Positions 1-5,756 of a stretch of 7,947 bases of DNA are shown in pieces. Numbering within the stretch: the stretch's first letter is position 1; every line of letters starts with the position of its first letter. A program made the position numbers and the translations under genes. The notes below the pieces were generated by a model, which made no database searches, had not been told where the DNA came from, and saw only the letters and a list, made by a program, of their open reading frames with translations. The stretch is from Dehalococcoidia bacterium (GTDB lineage Bacteria > Chloroflexota > Dehalococcoidia > Plut-88900), in NCBI GenBank assembly GCA_012270635.1, contig JAAXHX010000380.1:1-7947 (forward strand). Direction: 5' to 3'.

Positions 1-1041
1 CCCAAGGGCGTGATGCTCACCCACGACAACGTGGCGACCTACGTGCTCAACAACGTCAGCCCCGCCGACCCGGAAATCGAGGAGAAGAACATCCTCACGG
101 TGCCGCTGTACCACATAGCCGGGATGCAGGCGGTGCTCGCCGCCGTCTACGGGGGCCGGACGCTGGTTGTTCAACGGCAGTTCGAGGCCAGCGACTGGAT
201 GAGCCTGGTGGAAACGGAGCGCGTGACCCGGGCGATGATGGTGCCGACGATGTTGAAGCAGCTTATGGAGCACGAGGAGTTCCCCGACCGCGACCTGAGC
301 AGCTTGCAGGTAATCACCTATGGCGCCGCCCCCATGCCGGTAGAGGTAATCAGCCGGGCCATCGAGCTGCTCCCCAACACCCGGTTCATCAACGCATTCG
401 GGCAGACGGAGTCGGCGTCCACCATCACGATGTTGACGCCGGATGACCACGTCATCGAGGGTACGCCGGAAGAGAGGGCGATCAAGTTGAAGAGGCTCGG
501 GTCCATAGGCCGGGCCCTGGGCGACACGGAAGTCAAGATATTTGACGACGATGGAAACGAACTGCCCGTGAACGAGGTAGGGGAGATAGTGGCCCGGGGC
601 CCGAGGGTGATGAAGGGCTACTGGAAGGCCGACGAGGCTACCAACAGCACCATACGGAACGGCTGGCTGTACACGGGGGACATGGGTTACATGGACGAGG
701 CGGGATACATCTTCCTGTCGGGTCGGGCGAAGGACATCATCATCCGGGGCGGCGAGAACATATCGCCGGAGCAGGTGGAGGCGACGCTGCATTCCCACCC
801 GGCCATCGACGAAGCGGCGGTGATCGGGGTGCCGGACCCGCAGTGGGGCGAAACGGTGCGGGCCATAGTGGCGCTGAAGGGCGGTACGCAGGCCTCGGAG
901 GAAGAGATAATCGAGCACTGCCGGGGCCAGTTGGCCAGCTTCAAGAAGCCGGAGTCGGTGATCTTCGTGGACTCCCTGCCGCGCAACCCCATGGGCAAGG
1001 TGTTGAAGAGGGTGTTGAGGGAGGAGTACGGGGAAGTGTAG
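1..1041 (+). CDS. Acyl-CoA synthetase / AMP-dependent ligase, C-terminal part (5' end cut by window)
   Basis: The reading frame is open from base 1, so the start lies outside; 346 residues are visible. It begins inside the end of the A3 phosphate-binding motif (PKGVMLTH). The A5 motif (NAFGQTE, visible residues 131-137), the A7 motif (YTGD near 224-227), the hinge region (GRAKDIIIRGGENISP, from residue 241) and the A10 lysine motif (PRNPMGK, Lys333) follow in the correct order. These are hallmarks of the ANL superfamily, which activates a carboxylic acid with ATP to an acyl-adenylate and then forms the CoA thioester in the cytoplasm. The GGENISP hinge and overall shape fit fatty-acyl-CoA or long-chain acyl-CoA ligases; the substrate cannot be assigned because the N-terminal half is missing. 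It converges on the TPR gene with an 18-bp gap, so it is not part of the ureohydrolase operon. The family call is firm and the substrate unknown. Confidence 0.93.
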   Translation, partial: PKGVMLTHDNVATYVLNNVSPADPEIEEKNILTVPLYHIAGMQAVLAAVYGGRTLVVQRQFEASDWMSLVETERVTRAMMVPTMLKQLMEHEEFPDRDLSSLQVITYGAAPMPVEVISRAIELLPNTRFINAFGQTESASTITMLTPDDHVIEGTPEERAIKLKRLGSIGRALGDTEVKIFDDDGNELPVNEVGEIVARGPRVMKGYWKADEATNSTIRNGWLYTGDMGYMDEAGYIFLSGRAKDIIIRGGENISPEQVEATLHSHPAIDEAAVIGVPDPQWGETVRAIVALKGGTQASEEEIIEHCRGQLASFKKPESVIFVDSLPRNPMGKVLKRVLREEYGEV

Positions 1042-1059
1042 GGGGAGCCTGCCCGGCCG

Positions 1060-1737
1060 TTAGTCGGAGGGGCGCAGGTCTCGGGCGCGGGCCAGGTCTG
1101 CTTTGGCGTTCTCCCCGTCGCCGAGCCGTTGGTAGAGGGCGGAGCGGTCTTCGTAGGCTTCGGAGTAGGTGTCGTCGAGGTGGATGGCGTAAGTGAGGTC
1201 TTCCAGGGCTTCGCCGAGTTCCTCCCGAGAGGCGAGCAGGAGAGCCCTTTCACGGTATGCCTCCGGGAGACGGGGGTCGCGGCTTATCGCTTTATCCAAG
1301 GAGTCCAGGGCCCGGGCGGCGAGCCTGGGCTTCGACCTGGGCGGCGCCGATTCGGACTGCTTTGCATAGACGATTCCCACGTTCAGAAGGGCGCGCGCAT
1401 CCCCCGGGTTTAGCAGCAGGGCCTTCTTGTATTGCTTGAGCGCGGCCGCGAACTGCCCTCTTCTCAGGTAGCATGTGCCGAGGTTGGTGAGGAGGGCGCT
1501 GTCTTCCGGGCCAAACTTTCTGGCCGAGTTCAGGTCCCGGATGGCCGCATTCAAGTTGCCGAGGCCGCCGTGGGCGAGACCCCGGTAAAAGTAGGCGTGA
1601 GCGTCCTTGGGGTTGAGGACCAGGGCCTCGTTGAGGTGATTGAGGGCGTCTTCCCACCGGCCTTCCTGGACGGCCTTTTCGCCCTTTCGGGAGCCGACGA
1701 CCCAGCCGAGGCCCCGGATTTTGTCGAGGAGTCCCAT
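1060..1737 (-). CDS. Tetratricopeptide-repeat (TPR) protein, last gene of the ureohydrolase operon
   Basis: A 225-residue protein with no signal peptide or membrane segment, built almost entirely of about six TPR units after a short N-terminal segment. Repeat ends are marked by the usual A-[LI]-x(n)-P pattern: ALVLNPKD, ARKFGPED, ALLLNPGD, AISRDPRL, AIHLDDTY and ARARDLRPSD, spaced about 34 residues apart. The fourth repeat is lengthened by a charged, Pro/Ser-rich insert (around SESAPPRSKPR). TPR arrays are protein-protein interaction scaffolds and have no catalytic role of their own. It begins 23 bp after the stop of ureohydrolase A on the same strand, so co-transcription is likely. No Shine-Dalgarno sequence is visible before the ATG at 1737, which suggests translational coupling or weak expression. 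Whether it binds the ureohydrolases is inference from position only; a general housekeeping scaffold is equally possible. Confidence 0.85.
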   Translation of the reverse strand: MGLLDKIRGLGWVVGSRKGEKAVQEGRWEDALNHLNEALVLNPKDAHAYFYRGLAHGGLGNLNAAIRDLNSARKFGPEDSALLTNLGTCYLRRGQFAAALKQYKKALLLNPGDARALLNVGIVYAKQSESAPPRSKPRLAARALDSLDKAISRDPRLPEAYRERALLLASREELGEALEDLTYAIHLDDTYSEAYEDRSALYQRLGDGENAKADLARARDLRPSD

Positions 1738-1760
1738 AGCTATAAAACCGGAGGTCGAGG

Positions 1761-2750
1761 TCAGGCCGGAGAATCAACGTCGAAGATGCGGGGGGCGACG
1801 TGGGCGAGGAGGAGGTCGGTGGACATGATCATGGAGCGGCCCGAGGGGTCGATGCGGGGGGAGACCTCGACCAGGTCCATGGCCCCGATGGGATAGCGGG
1901 AGAGGACCCGCAGGATGGCGGCCATTATGTCGGGGGTGATGGCGTCGTTGACTACGGATCCGGTGGCGGGGAAGAAACCTGTGTCTATGAAGTCGATGTC
2001 CACTGACATATATATGAAATCGCAGCCTGCGGCGGCGCGCTCGCCGGCGCGTTGGGCCACCTCCTCGGGGCCGATCCTGAGGACGTCGGCGGCGGTGAAG
2101 ATCAGGCCGCCGTGGGAGTCTATGGCGTTGACGGGCTCCTCGTCGGACCAGCCCTGAATGCCGATCCAGACCATGTTGGAGGGGCTGACCAGTTCCAGCT
2201 CGGAAATGCGCCGGGCGTTGGTGCCGTGGTTGTACTTGCCCCAGACGGGGGTGTCGTCCCTGAAGTCCAGGTGACCGTCTATGTGGATGTAGCCGATTCT
2301 GGGCCTGGGGTAGAGCTCGGATACGGCGCGGGTGTAGCCGAGGCACGAGGGATAGCCGACGTAGTGGTCGCCGCCCAGGCAGACCGAAAAGCCCCCTCGG
2401 CGCACAACCTCGGCTACGCCTTCGGCTATGCCCTCGGTGGTCTTCATCACGTCGGAGGGGTAGACGTTGTAGTCTCCCACGTCGACGAGGCGGTTGGAGG
2501 CCGGGACGGTGAGGCGGTTGCCGGAGGCGACCTCCAACATGCCGCCGGGGCCCGCGCCCGATATGCGGTCGGCGAGGACCAGGGAACCTTCCCTGATGCC
2601 GCGGGGGCCCATCCGGGTCCCGAAGCGGCTGGTGTGGGTGCTGTCGTGGGGGGCGCCGCCGATGACGACCATGCCGGACTCCACCTTGTCCAGGGCAACG
2701 AAAGGCGAGCCCAGGAAGGTGGCGGCCCCTATGCTTTCCGCGTGTTCCAT
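1761..2750 (-). CDS. Ureohydrolase-family protein A (agmatinase/arginase fold), complete catalytic residue set
   Basis: A 329-residue protein, typical of a single-domain ureohydrolase, which hydrolyses a guanidino (or formimino) group using a dinuclear Mn or Ni site. Visible in order: the N-terminal GAPHD...RFGTRMGPRGIRE motif (32-54), VDVGD (89-93), GGDH with His129, IDGHLD with Asp158, His160 and Asp162, HGT with His175 (equivalent to the proton-shuttle His of agmatinases), SVDID with Asp251 and Asp253, a PATGS loop (261-265), and DLVE with Glu295 (the guanidinium-contacting position of arginase). This is the only one of the five paralogues with every one of these positions intact. It differs from classical agmatinases in DGH for DAH and in lacking the Pro after the motif-3 'DxxD'. 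The ATG at 2750 is chosen because family homology starts just after it and gene B stops 8 bp upstream; longer frames read through B in the wrong frame. No clear ribosome binding site. Substrate unassigned. Confidence 0.92.
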   Translation of the reverse strand: MEHAESIGAATFLGSPFVALDKVESGMVVIGGAPHDSTHTSRFGTRMGPRGIREGSLVLADRISGAGPGGMLEVASGNRLTVPASNRLVDVGDYNVYPSDVMKTTEGIAEGVAEVVRRGGFSVCLGGDHYVGYPSCLGYTRAVSELYPRPRIGYIHIDGHLDFRDDTPVWGKYNHGTNARRISELELVSPSNMVWIGIQGWSDEEPVNAIDSHGGLIFTAADVLRIGPEEVAQRAGERAAAGCDFIYMSVDIDFIDTGFFPATGSVVNDAITPDIMAAILRVLSRYPIGAMDLVEVSPRIDPSGRSMIMSTDLLLAHVAPRIFDVDSPA

Positions 2751-2758
2751 GCGTTGAC

Positions 2759-3766
2759 TCAATGCGCGCTCTCGGCGGATCTGATCTTCTCGTCTATGAA
2801 ACGGACCAGCATCTCCGCGCCACAGCGCTGGCCGGTCTTGGCCAAGCTCATGGTCTCGATGAGGGGGTTGAGGCCGCAGAGGCTGACGCCGCCCACCGGG
2901 CCCCGGGCCAGGAGGGTGAGGGCTTCGAACAGGTCCACGTTGCGAAGGCCGTCGAAGCGGGGTGTGCCGGTCATGGCGACGTAACCACCGTCCATGACGT
3001 CTACGTCTATCCCCACGAAGACCCCCGAGCAGCCGTGGGAGGCGCGTTCCAAAGCCTCCGAAACAACGTCGGCGATGCCCCTGGAGCGCACCTGATCGGC
3101 GGTGACTATCGTGGCGGGGAGCCTTTTGGCCATTTGCCACTGGTCGAGGGGCACGTAGCCGTTGACGCCGATCCATATTAGGTTCTCTGGGCGGACGGCC
3201 CCGGAGTCGAGCAGGCGGCGGACGGTTGCGCCACGCCATACGTCTCCCCAGACCGGGTCCCGGAGGCCGAGGTCCAGGCGGCTGGAGAGCTGAATGTATC
3301 CAACCCCGCGTCCGCCTCTTTCCACGGTCGCGTCCCGGAATCCCTGGATGAGGGGGTAGGCGATCAGGTGGTCGCCGCCCAGGGCTATGGGGACCGATCC
3401 CCTGGCGGCAATCCCCCGTGACGCGTCGCGAAGGGTGGATGACATAATCTCCCAGTCGACGTGGGATACCGAGAGGTCGCCGAGGTCACGGACACGGTCG
3501 CGGACTACGTTGGTGTCGGTGGGGAGGCGGGAGTTTATCTCGACGAGGGTGGAGTCGGGGGCGGTCATCATCTGGAAATAGGTGGAGGTCTCCCGGTAAG
3601 CCTTGGGAGCGAGGCGGGGGCCGAGCTTGTCGGGGGCGGATACGTCGTAGGGCACGCCGAAGACGCCGAACATGCCGGGAGACAAGTCGTCGACGGCGCC
3701 GGTCGGGGCTCCGATGAAGGTGAGGAGCCCCCCGGTCTTGGGGGTAGGGCCTCTGCGAATGGGCAT
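2759..3766 (-). CDS. Ureohydrolase-family pseudoenzyme B (degenerate metal and substrate site)
   Basis: A 335-residue full-length ureohydrolase-fold protein. The family framework is clear: GVPYD (37-41), a modified GPxxIR motif (GPRLAPKAYRE), DLGD (94-97), GGDH with His133, and GIDVD with Asp254 and Asp256. The second metal motif, DxHxD in active enzymes, reads LSSRLD, so the bridging Asp is Ser161 and the metal His is Arg163; only Asp165 remains. The proton-shuttle HGT is RGA (Arg178), and the guanidinium-binding Glu is Gly298 in LCGLNP. Known family chemistry needs these residues, so I infer it cannot act as a normal binuclear ureohydrolase. The frame is intact with conserved blocks, so this is a maintained protein and not a decaying pseudogene. 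It is most like protein D and sits 7 bp after C and 8 bp before A. Likely role: structural or regulatory subunit, or an altered chemistry. Confidence 0.9.
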   Translation of the reverse strand: MPIRRGPTPKTGGLLTFIGAPTGAVDDLSPGMFGVFGVPYDVSAPDKLGPRLAPKAYRETSTYFQMMTAPDSTLVEINSRLPTDTNVVRDRVRDLGDLSVSHVDWEIMSSTLRDASRGIAARGSVPIALGGDHLIAYPLIQGFRDATVERGGRGVGYIQLSSRLDLGLRDPVWGDVWRGATVRRLLDSGAVRPENLIWIGVNGYVPLDQWQMAKRLPATIVTADQVRSRGIADVVSEALERASHGCSGVFVGIDVDVMDGGYVAMTGTPRFDGLRNVDLFEALTLLARGPVGGVSLCGLNPLIETMSLAKTGQRCGAEMLVRFIDEKIRSAESAH

Positions 3767-3773
3767 CAGCGCT

Positions 3774-4745
3774 TCAATACACCTCGAATATCCTGGGGGC
3801 TATGAGCTTTACCAATGCTTCCGCGGCGAATCGGGGGGTGCGGCTGCTGGGGTCTAGGGGAGGGGAGGTCTCCACCAGGTCCATGGCGCCGATGGGATAT
3901 TCGGACAGGGGCCCGAGGATGCGGAACAGGGTGGAGGCGGTCATTGCCCCCATGGTGACGGAGCCCGTGCCGTCGGAGAAGCCGGCGTCTATGACGTCGA
4001 TGTCAAAGCTCATGTAGATGAAGTCGGCGCCCTTGAGGGCGAGCTCCGCGGCGCGGCGCCCGACGGTCTCGGGGCCCATCTCCTCCACATCCTCGCTGGT
4101 GAAGATCGTGCCGCCGTAGCGACGGATAAGCTCCACCTGGTCCAGGTAGCAGGGGCCCTGGATGCCGATGAAGACCATGTTGGCAGGCTCCACGGAGTCC
4201 AACTCGGAGATGCGTCGGGCGTTGGTGCCGTTCATGTACTTGCCGTATGGGCCGTAGGAATCGGCGAAGTCCAGGTGGCCGTCTATGTGAATGTAGCCGA
4301 CACGGGCGTTGGGCCTGAGGCGTCCGAGGGCCCGGGTATAGCCGAGGCACGACGGGTAACCGACGTAATGGTCGCCGCCGAGGCATACGGAGAAGCCACC
4401 CCTCATCACCACTTCCGAGACGCCGCCGGCGATCCCCTCGGTGGCCTTCATGACGTCGGAGGGGTAGGAGTTGAAATCTCCCACGTCCACCAGGGGAAAA
4501 TCGTTGGGGCGGAGCAGGGTTCGGCCCGTGGAAACGTCTAACAAACCTTCGGGGGCGTTGGCGAAGCTGTGGGCCAGGGGCAGAGAGTGCTCGCGGATTC
4601 CTCGGGGGCCGTACCTTTCGCCGAAGCGGTCTCGGAGGCTGTGGGGAGCGCCGCTGACAACCGTCATGCCGGGCCGGACCCCGGTCAGGGACACGAGGGG
4701 CGCATCCAGGAATGTGGGGGCGGAGTCGTGTGTATAAGCTTGCAT
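3774..4745 (-). CDS. Ureohydrolase-family protein C, metal ligands intact but proton-shuttle His replaced by Asn
   Basis: A 323-residue protein closely related to A: residues 115-139 match A 118-142 exactly around the GGDH motif, and IDGHLDF and GTNARRISEL are also identical. Metal ligands are all present: His126, Asp155, His157, Asp159, Asp248 and Asp250. The guanidinium-binding Glu292 (DLVE) is kept. The position equivalent to the shuttle His of agmatinase (HGT in A) is Asn172 (NGT). The N-terminal loop SGAPHSLRDRFGERYGPRGIRE is about three residues shorter than in the other four proteins and lacks the usual Asp after GxPH. It probably binds two metals but may have altered or reduced hydrolysis; a different substrate is another possibility. 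The ATG at 4745 follows the stop of D by 14 bp; the longer frame to 4946 reads through D out of frame. No ribosome binding site is visible. Confidence 0.91.
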   Translation of the reverse strand: MQAYTHDSAPTFLDAPLVSLTGVRPGMTVVSGAPHSLRDRFGERYGPRGIREHSLPLAHSFANAPEGLLDVSTGRTLLRPNDFPLVDVGDFNSYPSDVMKATEGIAGGVSEVVMRGGFSVCLGGDHYVGYPSCLGYTRALGRLRPNARVGYIHIDGHLDFADSYGPYGKYMNGTNARRISELDSVEPANMVFIGIQGPCYLDQVELIRRYGGTIFTSEDVEEMGPETVGRRAAELALKGADFIYMSFDIDVIDAGFSDGTGSVTMGAMTASTLFRILGPLSEYPIGAMDLVETSPPLDPSSRTPRFAAEALVKLIAPRIFEVY

Positions 4746-4759
4746 GGTTGAAATGGGCG

Positions 4760-5743
4760 TTAGGGGTAGGCGAGGGCCTCGCCTGCCAGGAACCGGATGA
4801 CTATCCAGGCCCCGAGTCGGGGGCCCGTGGCCGAGACCATGTTCACGGTGGGGTTCATCCCCACGAGGTCCAGGGCGCCGGCCTTCTTTCGGCGTAGGAT
4901 GTCTACGGCTTTCAGAAGCTCCACGTTGGTGAGGCCGTCGAAGCACGGGTCTGCGGTGGCGGCGACGTAACCGCCGTCCATCACGTCGAAGTCGATGCTG
5001 ACGTAAACGGAGTCGCAGCCTTCACCGGCTATCTGCATAGCGCTTTCGACAACCTCCTGCAGGCCCCGGCGGCGTACGTCGGCAAGGGTGAAGACGGACA
5101 TCTCTCTTTCCTGGGCGAAGTCCCACTCCTCCCTACGCAGGTATCCGTTGACGCCTATCCATACCATGTTCGCGGGGGACACGGCCCCCGAGTCCAGGAC
5201 CCGCCGCGCCGTCGCGCCCCGCCAGACGTCTCCCCAAACGGGGTCTTTCTCTCCCAGGTCTAGACTGCTGGATAGCTGGACGTAGCCTACGCCGTGGCCG
5301 GTGCGCTCGCGGACGGCGTCGGCGTAGCCGAGACAGAGGGGATAGGAGATGAAGTGGTCGCCGCCGAGGACGACGGGGGTCGCGCCGGTGGAGGCGACTT
5401 GATATAGGGAGCGACGCAGCTCCTTTTCGGTGCGGGGCCAGTCAAGGGGATAGGCGTTGAAATCTCCGAGGTCGAGAATTTGGGAGCGTCGGGCGCCGCT
5501 CATGCGGTCGCCGGTGGTGATCTCTACCAGGTCGGAGCGGGAGAAGGCGCCCGCGTAGTAACCGGAGCTGTCTCGGATGGCCCGGGGCCCGAAACGGGAG
5601 CCTATGCGCGAGGTGCACGAAAGGTCGTAGGAGACGCCACAGATGGCGGTCATGCCCTCCTTGAGATGCTCCAGGTCGCCGCGGGGCAGGTCGATGAAGG
5701 TGGTGATGCCCGGAGTGGATACGGGGGCCGACTGGGTGGTCAT
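4760..5743 (-). CDS. Ureohydrolase-family pseudoenzyme D (degenerate metal and substrate site)
   Basis: A 327-residue ureohydrolase-fold protein and the closest paralogue of B. Framework motifs: GVSYD (36-40), GSRFGPRAIRD (48-58), DLGDFNAYP (91-99), GGDH with His130, and SIDFD with Asp251 and Asp253. The DxHxD motif is LSSSLD, with Ser158 and Ser160 at the bridging-Asp and metal-His positions and only Asp162 kept. The shuttle HGT is RGA (Arg175), and the substrate-binding Glu is Gly295 in LVGMNP. B and D share DPVWGDVWRGAT and a following RRxLDSGAV, absent from A and C, which points to a conserved purpose for the altered site. The ATG at 5743 is supported by a GAGG ribosome binding site five bases upstream (5749-5752); the longer frame to 5926 reads through gene E out of frame. 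The gap after E is 13 bp. Probably a non-hydrolysing partner subunit (inference). Confidence 0.9.
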   Translation of the reverse strand: MTTQSAPVSTPGITTFIDLPRGDLEHLKEGMTAICGVSYDLSCTSRIGSRFGPRAIRDSSGYYAGAFSRSDLVEITTGDRMSGARRSQILDLGDFNAYPLDWPRTEKELRRSLYQVASTGATPVVLGGDHFISYPLCLGYADAVRERTGHGVGYVQLSSSLDLGEKDPVWGDVWRGATARRVLDSGAVSPANMVWIGVNGYLRREEWDFAQEREMSVFTLADVRRRGLQEVVESAMQIAGEGCDSVYVSIDFDVMDGGYVAATADPCFDGLTNVELLKAVDILRRKKAGALDLVGMNPTVNMVSATGPRLGAWIVIRFLAGEALAYP

Positions 5744-5756
5744 GGCGGCCTCGGGA

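Larger units (their letters stand above)
1761..5743 (-). repeat. Tandem duplication of a two-gene ureohydrolase module (D-C and B-A)
   Basis: Genes D and C (5743-3774) and genes B and A (3766-1761) are two diverged copies of the same pair: D resembles B and C resembles A, in the same order and orientation. Start-to-start offsets are 1977 bp (B to D) and 1995 bp (A to C). At the DNA level similarity is still visible, for example 3241-3260 against 5221-5240 around the 'cgtctcccca' block, and 2201-2245 against 4200-4245. The copies are clearly diverged, so this is an old duplication and not an assembly artefact. Confidence 0.75.

Noticed and set aside
1042..1059. An intrinsic terminator between the convergent acyl-CoA synthetase and TPR genes.
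   Set aside because: The 18-bp gap has no stable inverted repeat followed by a T-run on either strand.
687..1253. A 188-residue minus-strand frame over the end of the acyl-CoA synthetase and the TPR gene.
   Set aside because: It overlaps two well-supported genes and has low-complexity Thr/Pro/Ser content with no domain.
2052..2984. A 310-residue plus-strand frame opposite genes A and B.
   Set aside because: It is a composition shadow of a GC-rich gene on the other strand, rich in Gly, Val, Ala and Asp, with no recognisable domain, and it crosses the A/B junction.
1761..3239. A 492-residue open frame that would make protein A a much longer protein or a fusion.
   Set aside because: The extra N-terminal part is Arg/Pro/His-rich and reads through gene B in another frame. 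Family homology starts just after the ATG at 2750. The same applies to the long frames ending at 4946 and 5926.
2759..3766. Genes B, D and E as pseudogenes.
   Set aside because: Their frames are uninterrupted over the full family length, framework motifs are kept, and B and D share the same replacement residues, which argues for selection and not decay.
1761..5743. Assembly error or recent collapse-prone repeat producing the tandem copies.
   Set aside because: The copies differ throughout at the nucleotide and protein level, with different lengths and active-site residues, so they are genuine old paralogues.
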